Shown here: piece after piece, positions 16,116 through 24,421 of the stretch | How the letters are laid out: every line of letters begins with the position of its first letter | Numbering within the stretch: position 1 is the first letter of the stretch | NCBI GenBank assembly: GCA_009930155.1 | Contig: RZYX01000022.1 | Location: forward strand, 1-26,236 | DNA: 26,236 nucleotides | Reading direction: 5' to 3' | Source of the DNA: Clostridia bacterium | Lineage (GTDB): Bacteria; Bacillota_A; Clostridia; Oscillospirales; Acutalibacteraceae | Translations under genes and position numbers: made by a program | The notes under the pieces: model-generated | Told to the model about the DNA's origin: nothing | Database searches by the model: none | The model's input: the letters and a program-made list of their open reading frames with translations, nothing else

Positions 16116-17797
16116 TTAATATTGCAGAGCAACAATTAAAAAATGTCGTTAAAAACGCAGCCGAAAAAGCTGTCCTAAGTAAAACGCTACCAGATGCTAA
16201 TCTTTGCGACTTTGTTGTGGAGGTTCCTGCTGATAGAGCGAATGGTGACTTTTCTGCAAATGCCGCCATGGCTTCAGCCCGCTCGTTTAAACTTGCACCA
16301 AAAAAAATTGCGGATGCAATTTGTGAAAACATCTGCCTTGATAATACTTATTTTGACAGGTGCGAAGTTGCAGGCCCTGGATTTTTAAATTTCTTTTTAA
16401 GTGATGAATATTACGCAAGCATTCTAAAAGACATTAGAACACTTGGAAACGATTATGGTAGAAGCGACTACGGCAACGGTAAAAGCGTTTTGGTCGAGTT
16501 TGTTTCTGCAAACCCTACAGGCCCAATGCATATGGGCAACGCAAGAGGTGGCGCTTTGGGCGACTGTCTAGCCGCTGTTTTAGATTATGCTGGCTATAAT
16601 GTTTCTCGTGAGTTTTACATTAACGATGCTGGAAATCAAATTGACAAATTTGGCTTGTCTCTTGATGTTCGCTATCAACAGCATTTTCTTGGTGAAGATG
16701 CTATTGAACTTCCTGAGGACAGCTATCATGGTGAGGATATAGCCTTGCTTGCAAAAGAAATTGCCGAAGTTTATGGCGACAAACTTCTTAAAGCTGATGA
16801 GGCGGAAAGGCGTGAAGCTTTAATAAACTTTGCGTTGCCAAAAAACATTGAAAATATGCAGTCAACACTGCTTAAATACCGCATTGAGTATGATACATGG
16901 TTCAAGGAAAGTGTCTTGCACAACAATGGCGAGCTTAAGGAAACCCTTGAACTTATGAAAACTCGTGGACTTACCTATGAAAAAGACGATGCTTTGTGGT
17001 ACAAGGCTACCGAACATGGCGGAGAAAAAGACGAGGTTCTTGTCCGTGCAAACGGCAACCCAACATATTTTGCTGCCGACATTGCATATCACCGCAACAA
17101 ACTCATTGCCCGTAATTTTGACAAGACTATTGATATATGGGGTGCTGACCATCACGGCCATGTTTCCAGAATGAAAGGTGCTCTTGATGCTATCGGTATT
17201 GACGGAAGCAGGCTTGATGTTGTTTTAATGCAGCTTGTGCGTCTTACTCGTGGTGGCGAAGTCGTGCGTATGTCTAAAAGAACTGGCAAGGCTATCACTC
17301 TTGTTGATTTGCTCGAGGAAATCCCGATTGATGCAGCAAGATTTATATTCAATATGCGTGAGGCAGGCTCTCAAATGGAATTTGACCTTGACCTTGCTGT
17401 TGAGCAAAGCTCTCAAAACCCTGTTTATTACTGCCAATATGCACATGCAAGAATTTGCAGCATAATTAAAAAGCTAAAAGCAGATGGTGTTGAACCAAGA
17501 GAGTGTTCCGTAGATGAGCTTAAAATGCTTAACTCTCCTGAAGAGAAGGCTCTTATCTGCCATCTATCTTCTCTAACTAATGAAATTATAATGGCTGCAA
17601 AAAACTATGACCCTGCAAAAATTACACGCTATGTAATTGAGCTAGCTACTCTTTTTCACAAATTCTATAACGCTTGCCGTGTAAGCGTTGAAGACGAAGC
17701 TTTAATGCAAGCAAGGCTTTACCTTTGCATTTGTGTTCGTGATACTATTTGCAATGTTCTTAAAATGCTTAAAATAAACGCTCCCGAAAGTATGTAA
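16103..17797 (+). CDS. argS: Arginyl-tRNA synthetase
   Basis: Class I synthetase charging tRNA-Arg. The 564 residues hold the N-terminal additional domain (1-110), the HIGH-type motif as HMGN (143-146) in NPTGPMHMGNARGG, GADHHGHVSRMKGAL near 347, the KMSKS-type loop as RMSKR (389-393), and the all-helical anticodon domain ending in the usual C-terminal methionine. AAGGAGAT precedes the ATG, inside the end of the DUF1934 gene, so translation is probably coupled. No T-box leader is visible upstream. A long terminator follows. Confidence 0.97.
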   Translation: MSKLVNIAEQQLKNVVKNAAEKAVLSKTLPDANLCDFVVEVPADRANGDFSANAAMASARSFKLAPKKIADAICENICLDNTYFDRCEVAGPGFLNFFLSDEYYASILKDIRTLGNDYGRSDYGNGKSVLVEFVSANPTGPMHMGNARGGALGDCLAAVLDYAGYNVSREFYINDAGNQIDKFGLSLDVRYQQHFLGEDAIELPEDSYHGEDIALLAKEIAEVYGDKLLKADEAERREALINFALPKNIENMQSTLLKYRIEYDTWFKESVLHNNGELKETLELMKTRGLTYEKDDALWYKATEHGGEKDEVLVRANGNPTYFAADIAYHRNKLIARNFDKTIDIWGADHHGHVSRMKGALDAIGIDGSRLDVVLMQLVRLTRGGEVVRMSKRTGKAITLVDLLEEIPIDAARFIFNMREAGSQMEFDLDLAVEQSSQNPVYYCQYAHARICSIIKKLKADGVEPRECSVDELKMLNSPEEKALICHLSSLTNEIIMAAKNYDPAKITRYVIELATLFHKFYNACRVSVEDEALMQARLYLCICVRDTICNVLKMLKINAPESM

Positions 17798-17832
17798 TCA
17801 TATAAAAGCTAACTGCTTAAATATTACTAAAT

Positions 17833-17882
17833 AAATCACACACGATTACGGCTATTTTAGTTTTAATTGTGTGTGATTTTTT
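17833..17882 (+). terminator. Terminator after argS
   Basis: 16-bp stem with one G-U pair (AAATCACACACGATTA at 17833-17848, complement 17864-17879), then a T run to 17882. Confidence 0.9.
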
Positions 17883-17926
17883 AACTAATTTATATAAAAT
17901 ATTCACATTTGTTTTGTATAAAGCTG

Positions 17927-17955
17927 TTGAAAACCGTTAATATTAGTGTTATGAT
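17927..17955 (+). promoter_or_regulatory. Promoter of short-chain dehydrogenase gene
   Basis: TTGAAA (17927-17932), 17-base spacer, TATGAT (17950-17955); each box differs from consensus at one base. The spacer begins with AACCGTTAA, a word also present at the same place in the minus-strand promoter at 19010-19037. Confidence 0.75.
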
Positions 17956-18047
17956 ATAGTTGCTAAATGATTAAATATATTATTTAGTTATATTATGTAT
18001 TTTGATTTTCTATTTCAAAATTTAATTATTAAAAAGGAGTTTTTGTT

Positions 18048-18824
18048 ATGATGAATCTGTTTGATTTAACTGGAAAAGTCGCAGTTATTACTGGCGCTAG
18101 TTCAGGCCTTGGTGCTGATGCCGCTGAAGCATTTGCACAAGCTGGTGCAAATGTAGCTCTGTTAGCAAGAAGGGTCGAAAAACTCGAAGAAGTAAAAAGT
18201 AAAATTGCCGAAACAGGTAGAGATGTCATTACCGTTGCGTGTGATGTCACAAACGAGGACAGCGTTGCAACTGCAATGAAAGAAGTCCTAGCCCACTTTG
18301 GTACTATTGATATTCTGCTCAATAATGCTGGCATTGCCGTTAGAGGCGGTGTTGATACATTAAGTGTTGAAGATTGGGACAAATCATTTGACACAAATTG
18401 CAAGGGCATATTCTTAGCATGCAAATATGCTATTCCTACTATGAAAGAAAAAGGTTATGGCAAAATCATTAATATTGCAAGTGTAAATGCTATTGTTGCT
18501 GATAAGGCTGAGGTTTTCACTCGCCATTCATATAACGCCAGCAAAAGTGCTGTGCTTGGACTCACAACAGGTATGGCCGCTACCTATGCAAAATACGGTA
18601 TTTGTGTAAATGCAGTTGGCCCTGCTTTGTTTGAATCCGAAATGACTGCTAATACTCTGTTTAAGTCAGATGACTTCTTAAAGAAATATTCATTTATGAC
18701 ACCCGCAGATAGACCAGGCAAAAAAGGCGAGCTAAATGGAACACTTATTTATTTGGCAAGTGACGCCTCTAGCTATGTTCAAGGTCAATTTATTTTAGTT
18801 GACGGTGGAACAACCTTAGTTTAA
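18048..18824 (+). CDS. SDR family oxidoreductase
   Basis: Classical short-chain dehydrogenase/reductase of 258 residues, NAD(P)-dependent. The cofactor loop is TGASSGLG (15-22), followed by LARR (39-42) at the end of strand 2, where basic residues favour NADP. NNAG is at 92-95, the catalytic serine about S145, and Y162-x3-K166 in SYNASK. The C-terminus LVDGGTTLV is typical. AAAGGAG lies 11 bases before the first of two adjacent ATG codons. The gene is monocistronic. Related proteins include 3-oxoacyl-ACP reductases and gluconate 5-dehydrogenases; the substrate cannot be chosen from sequence alone. Confidence 0.93.
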   Translation: MMNLFDLTGKVAVITGASSGLGADAAEAFAQAGANVALLARRVEKLEEVKSKIAETGRDVITVACDVTNEDSVATAMKEVLAHFGTIDILLNNAGIAVRGGVDTLSVEDWDKSFDTNCKGIFLACKYAIPTMKEKGYGKIINIASVNAIVADKAEVFTRHSYNASKSAVLGLTTGMAATYAKYGICVNAVGPALFESEMTANTLFKSDDFLKKYSFMTPADRPGKKGELNGTLIYLASDASSYVQGQFILVDGGTTLV

Positions 18825-18839
18825 AAACTATGATTTTTT

Positions 18840-18897
18840 AATAAAAAATAAAGAGTCGCTACTTCTCCATTATAATGGGTTGTTAGTGACTCTTTTT
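18840..18897. terminator. Bidirectional terminator after SDR gene
   Basis: 12-bp stem with one G-U pair (18850-18861 with 18884-18895) and an inner CCAT/ATGG stem. TTTTT follows on the plus strand and ATTTTTTATT on the minus strand. Confidence 0.85.
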
Positions 18898-19003
18898 ATA
18901 ACTATATTCAATAATTAATTAATAAATGATTAAGTTAAACAAGATAAAACAGCTTGTTTACAATGTTTTCATCCTAATCAAGCCAACTTTATACTGTGTT
19001 TAA
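18840..19003 (-). ncRNA. Possible second small RNA (about 160 nt)
   Basis: The promoter at 19010-19037 points into this gene-free stretch and the bidirectional terminator at 18840-18897 would end the transcript. The longest SD-preceded frame is four codons. An 8-bp hairpin (TAAACAAG with CTTGTTTA, about 18936-18960) lies inside. Existence of the RNA is inferred only from promoter and terminator. Confidence 0.28.
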
Positions 19004-19019
19004 TGTATAATTATACATT
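19002..19019. repeat. Perfect 18-bp palindrome (putative operator)
   Basis: AATGTATAA followed directly by TTATACATT, with no spacer. It contains the -10 box of the minus-strand promoter, so a bound dimer would block that promoter. Confidence 0.5.
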
Positions 19020-19037
19020 GTTTTAACGGTTTATCAA
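19010..19037 (-). promoter_or_regulatory. Minus-strand promoter in gene-free region
   Basis: TTGATA (19037-19032), 16-base spacer, perfect TATAAT (19015-19010). The spacer starts with AAACCGTTAA, as in the SDR gene promoter. Confidence 0.5.
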
Positions 19038-19118
19038 TGCAAAACAATATCACGATATCACGACAATACTTTTTAACTTTATTTAAGAAAATCCCCCAAT
19101 AAAGCCTTTAAGCAAAGG

Positions 19119-19147
19119 AAAAACCCCAAACAAAATAATGTTTGGGG
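19119..19147 (-). terminator. Terminator of candidate small RNA
   Basis: Nine-bp stem (CCCCAAACA with TGTTTGGGG, 6-base loop) followed on the minus strand by TTTTT. The plus strand has no T tract, so it works in one direction only. Confidence 0.85.
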
Positions 19148-19226
19148 GGTCTCCCTTATAAAACGAAGGGGCAAAGAAGATATCAAATTTAAGGTACAAC
19201 AGTCATAATTCGACAAGAAGTACTGT
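19119..19226 (-). ncRNA. Candidate C-rich small RNA (about 105-110 nt)
   Basis: A perfect-consensus promoter (19233-19261) faces a strong terminator (19119-19147) only about 110 bases away, with no protein frame beyond five codons between them. The predicted RNA has an unstructured 5' part, a small CCCTT/AAGGG hairpin and the terminator hairpin. Its C-rich runs, TTTGCCCCTTCG and GACCCCCCAAA, could pair with SD sites, as in C-rich regulatory RNAs of Firmicutes. It does not match 6S, SRP, tmRNA or RNase P RNA as I know them. The ends are estimates. Confidence 0.55.
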
Positions 19227-19232
19227 ATTTAT

Positions 19233-19261
19233 ATTATATCAACATTCCTCTCTTATGTCAA
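19233..19261 (-). promoter_or_regulatory. Perfect-consensus SigA promoter of candidate small RNA
   Basis: TTGACA (19261-19256), exactly 17 bases, then TATAAT (19238-19233). It is the best promoter in the window. A TTCGACA word (a perfect Spo0A box) lies at 19209-19215 just inside the predicted transcript, and a one-mismatch copy at 19288-19294 upstream. Confidence 0.85.
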
Positions 19262-19488
19262 ACTAAAGCATGAAAAATTTAACATATATCGACAAGTTTT
19301 TATTGTGAACTTTGCACAAAGATTATTAACTTTTAGCTATACTTCTATTACTAGACTTTTACAGCTCCTATAATTAAGGTTTTTTAAAAATATTTCTCTT
19401 CCGTAATTATATTGTCTTTTTATCGATAAATATGATAAAAGCACAATTATATTTACTACTATAATAATCAAACACATAAAGCAAAGTT

Positions 19489-19530
19489 AAAAGGAATGAG
19501 TTCTGTGTAAAACAAAACCCATTCCTTTTT
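19489..19530. terminator. Terminator after GH3 gene
   Basis: Hairpin with AAAAGGAATG (19489-19498) and CATTCCTTTT (19520-19529), extended inward with two mismatches. TTTT follows on the minus strand. The arm matches the hairpin at 4434. Confidence 0.8.
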
Positions 19531-19572
19531 ATTATTTAATCAAATTCCGCCTAACTTTTTATTCTTATTTCA

Positions 19573-22032
19573 CTATTCAAAATTACTGCTAACAAGTGGA
19601 ATAACACTATTTATAACCCCTATCATTCCTTTTGCAATCATCCCTATGCTACGCTTTTTATCTCCGTTGTTAAGCAAGTGCAAAAATCCGTCAACCATAC
19701 CATCACTTATTATGCCTTTGCTTACAGATGAAAACCGCTTTATCGGTATATTGCACATTGAATCATATACTAATTTTTCCATTATTTGATCATCACTAAA
19801 CATATCGTGTAATTTGTTTTTGATAATATTTTCAAGCTTTTCGCCAAGTGGTGTGCAAACAGTATCTAAAAGTGTATTCTCACCCGTAAATAAGCCCGTA
19901 TCCCCGCTCGGTTTAAACGAATTGAGCCTGAACCCAAGAAGTGTTTCAAACTCCTCATCTGTTACCTGTGCAACATTCGCATTAAAGTATGATGGAATGT
20001 ATTCACTGTAACACACCTCTCCAAAAGCTACTTCAGAAGACTCTACAGCAATATCTATTGCTATGCGGATATCTGCGCTAGATGAGCCTACAAACACGCT
20101 GTATATTCCATCTTCTACACACCAGCTACCAAGACTTGTGCTGTAATATTCAAAAGCACTACGATCAAGAGTAATTTTAACCTTCTTTTTCTCTCCTGCC
20201 TTAAGCTCTACACGCTCAAAACCTTTGAGTTCTTTTTCAGGTCTAAATACTTTTGTGTCACCTTTTACAATATAGAGCTGTACAATTTCCTGTGCATCAT
20301 AATACCCTGCATTTTCAACGGTTATATAAACATCAAGAGTCTCGTTGGCTAAAATATGCCCTGCGCTAACTTCCAAATCCGTATAATTAAACTGCGTATA
20401 TGAAAGCCCGTGACCAAATGGGAACATTACAGGAACTCTTGCCTTTTCATAATATCTGTATCCAACCAAAATACTTTCTCTATATTGAAGATTATCATCT
20501 GCATCTGGAGCATAATAATCCTTTGCAGGAGTATCCTCAAACGAGAACGGAAAAGTTTCTGCAAGCTTACCACTTGGAGAAATTTTACCCAAAAGAATAT
20601 CTGCAATAGCTGACCCGCCACTTTCTCCTAACAAATACGTTTGAACTATTGCCTTTACTTCTGTATGCCATGGCATTTCAACACACGAACCGCCAGACAC
20701 GACAACAACAACATTACTGTTTACATTGCAAACAGCCTTTATCACTGCTGTTTGTGCATTTGAAAGACGCATATCAACTCTGTCAATACCCTCACAAACA
20801 TCACTGTCACCAGCACCAACAAAAACAACTGCCACATCTGCATCTTTTGCAGCTATTTGTGCCTGCTCTAAAAGTTGATTGTCAGGATTATCTGCATTTT
20901 TGGAATAACCCTGTGCATAAACAAGCTGAGAAAAGCTGTCAAGCAAACAATCATATGCATTTTCAACTTTATTTGGATTTGTTCTTGAACTACCAAAGCC
21001 CTGATAAAACGGCTCTTTTGCAAGGCTGCCAATAATAGCAACCTTTGAATCACCCTTGAGAGGGAGAATGTTTTCATCGTTTTTAAGCAATACAATTGAT
21101 TCTTCTGCCGCTTTTTTTTTAAGACTATAATTATCCTTTTTATCAAAGTTGCTAGACTTAATCAAATTGTTCTCAGACTTACTAATTAAATCCATCACTC
21201 TGCCTACACTTGTATCCAAGGTTTCCATAGAAACTTTGTTATTCCTATACGCTTTAGCAATTTTATAAACATTATAATAACCTGACGATGGCATTTCAAT
21301 GTCAAGCCCAGCATTAAGTGCCTTCACTCTGTCATTAACTGCCATCCAGTCGCTTATAACTGCACCATTAAAGCCCCATTCTTCTCTGAGTATTTGATTT
21401 TGTAAACACTCACTTTCTGTGCAATATGTTCCGTTAATTTTGTTGTATGCACTCATAACAGTCCATGGTTGTGCCTTTTTAACAGCTATTTCAAACGCAC
21501 GCAGATAAATCTCTCTCATTGCTCTTTCGTCAATAATTGAGTTGCAATTCATACGGCGTGTCTCTGTGCTATTTGCCGCAAAATGTTTAAGTGATGCACC
21601 AACATCCTTTTCTTGCAAGCCATTTATAAGCCCTGCTGAAAGCTCGCCCGCAAGCAATGGATCCTCTGAAAAGTATTCAAAGTTTCTGCCACAAAGTGGT
21701 GACCTTTTAATATTTGCCCCCGGCCCTAAAAGCACAGAAACTCTTTCCTGTATACATTCTTCCGCAAGTGCGTTGCCTATTTCCCTCATAAGTTCTCTGT
21801 CCCAAGTGCAGGCAAGTGCCGATCCAGTTGGAAAGCAGGTTGATTTTACAGTATAAGAACCTATGCCTTCCTCTTTTTTCTTTGTCTTGCGAAGTCCGTG
21901 AGGGCCATCAGCAAGCATTATTTGTGGAAGACCAATACGCTTAATTGCGCCTAAGTGCCAAAAATCTTTGCCCGTAAGCATAAGTGCCTTTTCTCTGATT
22001 GTGAGCATAGAAACCCACTTTTTGTATTTCAT
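19573..22032 (-). CDS. Glycoside hydrolase family 3 (beta-glucosidase-like)
   Basis: Retaining exo-glycosidase, 819 residues, without a signal peptide and thus cytoplasmic. The order is an (alpha/beta)8 domain (about 10-250) with KHFAANSTE (149-157) and the nucleophile D228 in GAVISDW, then a sandwich domain (300-545) with E414 in DVCEGIDR as the likely acid/base, a fibronectin-III-like domain (about 564-655), and a 160-residue helical extension (660-819). AAGGAGG lies six bases before the ATG. The esterase gene ends 17 bases upstream, so the pair is one operon. Members act on beta-glucosides, xylosides or related glycosides; the exact sugar is unknown. Confidence 0.93.
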   Translation of the reverse strand: MKYKKWVSMLTIREKALMLTGKDFWHLGAIKRIGLPQIMLADGPHGLRKTKKKEEGIGSYTVKSTCFPTGSALACTWDRELMREIGNALAEECIQERVSVLLGPGANIKRSPLCGRNFEYFSEDPLLAGELSAGLINGLQEKDVGASLKHFAANSTETRRMNCNSIIDERAMREIYLRAFEIAVKKAQPWTVMSAYNKINGTYCTESECLQNQILREEWGFNGAVISDWMAVNDRVKALNAGLDIEMPSSGYYNVYKIAKAYRNNKVSMETLDTSVGRVMDLISKSENNLIKSSNFDKKDNYSLKKKAAEESIVLLKNDENILPLKGDSKVAIIGSLAKEPFYQGFGSSRTNPNKVENAYDCLLDSFSQLVYAQGYSKNADNPDNQLLEQAQIAAKDADVAVVFVGAGDSDVCEGIDRVDMRLSNAQTAVIKAVCNVNSNVVVVVSGGSCVEMPWHTEVKAIVQTYLLGESGGSAIADILLGKISPSGKLAETFPFSFEDTPAKDYYAPDADDNLQYRESILVGYRYYEKARVPVMFPFGHGLSYTQFNYTDLEVSAGHILANETLDVYITVENAGYYDAQEIVQLYIVKGDTKVFRPEKELKGFERVELKAGEKKKVKITLDRSAFEYYSTSLGSWCVEDGIYSVFVGSSSADIRIAIDIAVESSEVAFGEVCYSEYIPSYFNANVAQVTDEEFETLLGFRLNSFKPSGDTGLFTGENTLLDTVCTPLGEKLENIIKNKLHDMFSDDQIMEKLVYDSMCNIPIKRFSSVSKGIISDGMVDGFLHLLNNGDKKRSIGMIAKGMIGVINSVIPLVSSNFE

Positions 22033-22049
22033 ACCGCTCCTCCTTAAAG

Positions 22050-22910
22050 TTAAAAACCGTAATGCTCAAGCCATCTCATACAAAGGTCGCTCCAACAAAC
22101 AGCAAGCTTATTATCCCCTTGCTCAAGCTCTCCCTTTTGTGTGTCTGCAAGCCCTTGAGCATGTTCACCGTATGGGAAAAAGTGCATTTCAACAGGCACG
22201 CCCATTTGTGCAAGCACCGCTCCAAGCTCCGTTGATGTTTTAAAGTTTATCATCCTATCTCTCATAGAATGCCATATGAATGTTGGCGGAAAAAGCGGAA
22301 AATCTCTATCAACAACAACATCGAAGTATGAAATAAGACTAAAATCTTCCTGCTGCTCATATTTATCTATTATATTAACAGCCGCATAACAAAGAACGAC
22401 TGCGTTTGGTCTACTTGAAACCCGCTCGATAGGGTCACTAGAGTTAATGTCACCATCATCACCAAGCAAAGCACAAAGGGTTGCTAAATTGCCTCCTGCC
22501 GAAAAGCCCATAACGGCAATTTTATCTGCATCAAAGCCAAAACCAGCTGCATTAAAACGCAAATATCTGATTGCTCTTTTAGCATCATTTAAAATAACTT
22601 CTCTTGAATAAGGTACAACACGATAATCCAAAACAGCCGCATCTATTCCCGCCTTATTAATTCTAAGAGCAACATTTGCAGCCTCATTAGTAGACTTGTA
22701 TAAATATTTGCCACCAGGAATAACCAAAACACAACCACGATTTTTGTTTTGGTTTTTTGATTTAAAGAAAGTTACAGAGGGTTTATCTTGGTCTACGCTA
22801 TCATCCCAGCTAGGAACATTATCACCCCAAATAAACTGCCTGTCATACTTTGAAATCATTTCTCTCCAAATAGCTTGCTTTTGTATAGCTTCCAACAAAC
22901 CTGTTGCCAC
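22050..22910 (-). CDS. Alpha/beta-hydrolase esterase
   Basis: Serine esterase of the alpha/beta-hydrolase fold, 286 residues, cytoplasmic. The nucleophile elbow is GFSAGG with S137, the oxyanion loop VIPGGKYLY (63-71), the acid D218 in HSMRD, and the base H250 in YGEHAQG. The start is chosen at the GTG at 22910: AAGGAG lies eight bases before it, while the GTG at 22919 overlaps that SD. Its pattern resembles acetyl-xylan and carbohydrate esterases (BD-FAE or COG0657 type). Together with the GH3 gene it suggests removal of acyl groups before glycoside cleavage, which is inference. Confidence 0.86.
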   Translation of the reverse strand: MATGLLEAIQKQAIWREMISKYDRQFIWGDNVPSWDDSVDQDKPSVTFFKSKNQNKNRGCVLVIPGGKYLYKSTNEAANVALRINKAGIDAAVLDYRVVPYSREVILNDAKRAIRYLRFNAAGFGFDADKIAVMGFSAGGNLATLCALLGDDGDINSSDPIERVSSRPNAVVLCYAAVNIIDKYEQQEDFSLISYFDVVVDRDFPLFPPTFIWHSMRDRMINFKTSTELGAVLAQMGVPVEMHFFPYGEHAQGLADTQKGELEQGDNKLAVCWSDLCMRWLEHYGF

Positions 22911-22940
22911 TAATACCACTCCTTAAAAATGCTTATAAAT

Positions 22941-22968
22941 ATTATACACTTTTTAGTGCGTATTTCAA
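22941..22968 (-). promoter_or_regulatory. Promoter of esterase-GH3 operon
   Basis: Minus-strand TTGAAA (22968-22963), 16-base spacer, perfect TATAAT (22946-22941), 31 bases before the GTG. The -35 nearly touches the rmuC stop codon. Confidence 0.62.
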
Positions 22969-22971
22969 TTG

Positions 22972-24294
22972 CTATTCCTCGTTTTCAAATTCTGATTCAA
23001 GCAAAATATTAGCTCGTGTTTGTCCAATATCTTCAACACTTTTAAGCCTTTTTTTGATGATTGAATTCCTGTGCTGTGCTTCGTCAAGTGTTTTGCCCGC
23101 CTCATCAATCTTTCTACGTGCCTTTTCAAGCACTGCACCAAAGGTTTCATACTGTGCCTTTGCAACTGCAAGAAGTGTCCTTACCTCATTTGCCTTGTCA
23201 TTTATTGCGATTGACCTAAAGCCCATAGAAAGTGAATTGAGCAGTGCTGTTATTGTTGTTGGTCCTGCTATCATAACATTAAAATCACTTTGTAGTTTTT
23301 CTGGAAGTCCTGTTCTTGATGATGCAATTTCTGCATACAATCCCTCAGTAGCAAGATACATTATTGCAAACGGTGTTGTATTTGGCTCATTTATATATTC
23401 GGCAACGGATTTTGCCTCTGCTTTTATTCTGTCCTCCAGCGCTTTTCGTGCCTTTGCAAGTGCCTCTGCATCTGCTTTGTCTGCTGCATCGCAAAGCCTT
23501 ATATAATCCTCCATAGGGAACTTTGAGTCAATTGGAAGATATGTAATCTTTGAAGAATCATCACTCGAAGGAATTTTAACTGCAAACTCAACACGCTTTT
23601 GTGAGCCGTCTTTTGTTGCCACATTCTTTTCATACATCGAAGGTATGGTTTGGTCAAGTATGCCCTCTAGCTGAACTTCTGCCCATGTTCCTCTCGCTTT
23701 AACATTGGTAAGAACACGGTTAAGTGTTGTAACATTATCTGTAACCCCTGTCGAGAGTTCTTTCATCTCTCCAAGTGATTTATAAACATTTTCAAGTTGC
23801 TCTGAAACCGTTTTAAATGAACTTTCTAGCCTTGTTGTTAGCGTTGCTGTTAACTTTTCGTCAACTGTTTGACGCATTTCATCAAGCTTCTTTTCATTGC
23901 TTTCCTGCATCTTTGTAATCGCTTGCTCTAAAACCTTGCTTTGCTTTTCGTTTTGTTGTGTGTTTATTTCTCTTATTTCAGAAAGAGAACGAGAGATTTT
24001 CTCTGCTAGATTTATTTGCTGTTCGTAATTAGCTTTAGTCATATCCGAAAGCTTTTGCGACATATCATTAAGGCTTTTTGTTGTTTCCTCTCTCATATCC
24101 TTTTGATACGCAACTGTATCAATTCGGGAGCGATGAAACTCATCCCCAATATGACGAGATAAATCATCTATACTTTGCTTTATGTTTTGAATCTGCTCTG
24201 ATGAATTTGATTTTTTTATAGAAATCAACATGAAAACTGCAAATATATTTAATGCAACACTAGCCACTATAAGAGCCACTGATATATATTCCAT
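22972..24294 (-). CDS. rmuC: DNA recombination protein RmuC
   Basis: RmuC family protein of 440 residues; the Escherichia coli relative limits inversion of short inverted repeats and has a predicted nuclease-like core. An N-terminal membrane helix (about 4-26) is followed by a long coiled coil (about 30-190). The conserved domain comes next, with LTNVKARGTWAEVQLEGILDQ in two overlapping motifs, then PIDSKFPMEDY and MIAGPTTITALLNSLSMGF, and a C-terminal helical tail. AAGGGGGAT lies about ten bases before the ATG. It may extend transcription into the esterase gene, but that gene has its own promoter. Confidence 0.95.
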   Translation of the reverse strand: MEYISVALIVASVALNIFAVFMLISIKKSNSSEQIQNIKQSIDDLSRHIGDEFHRSRIDTVAYQKDMREETTKSLNDMSQKLSDMTKANYEQQINLAEKISRSLSEIREINTQQNEKQSKVLEQAITKMQESNEKKLDEMRQTVDEKLTATLTTRLESSFKTVSEQLENVYKSLGEMKELSTGVTDNVTTLNRVLTNVKARGTWAEVQLEGILDQTIPSMYEKNVATKDGSQKRVEFAVKIPSSDDSSKITYLPIDSKFPMEDYIRLCDAADKADAEALAKARKALEDRIKAEAKSVAEYINEPNTTPFAIMYLATEGLYAEIASSRTGLPEKLQSDFNVMIAGPTTITALLNSLSMGFRSIAINDKANEVRTLLAVAKAQYETFGAVLEKARRKIDEAGKTLDEAQHRNSIIKKRLKSVEDIGQTRANILLESEFENEE

Positions 24295-24339
24295 TGCTTT
24301 AAAAATCCCCCTTGAATAATTTTTTATGCATACTAGATA

Positions 24340-24348
24340 ATTATAACA
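24340..24348 (-). promoter_or_regulatory. Extended -10 promoter of rmuC
   Basis: Minus-strand TGTTATAAT (extended -10 with perfect hexamer), 46 bases before the ATG. No clear -35. Confidence 0.5.
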
Positions 24349-24421
24349 TATTTAATATATAATATTCTATAGCCTAGCCTTACTAATTCTCGAATTATCT
24401 CTTTTTAAAAGCAACTTAAGA

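Noticed and set aside
19337..19477. 46-codon minus-strand frame with a hydrophobic start and basic tail, like a type I toxin
   Set aside because: No SD site, start directly after a terminator hairpin, and frames of this length are expected by chance in 750 AT-rich bases read in six frames.
20649..21035. 128-codon plus-strand frame inside the GH3 gene
   Set aside because: Antisense shadow of a well-conserved coding region, rich in His, Gln and Leu, without SD.
22904..23506. 200-codon plus-strand frame opposite rmuC
   Set aside because: Ser/Ala-rich mirror of the RmuC coding strand; the RmuC motifs fix the true frame.
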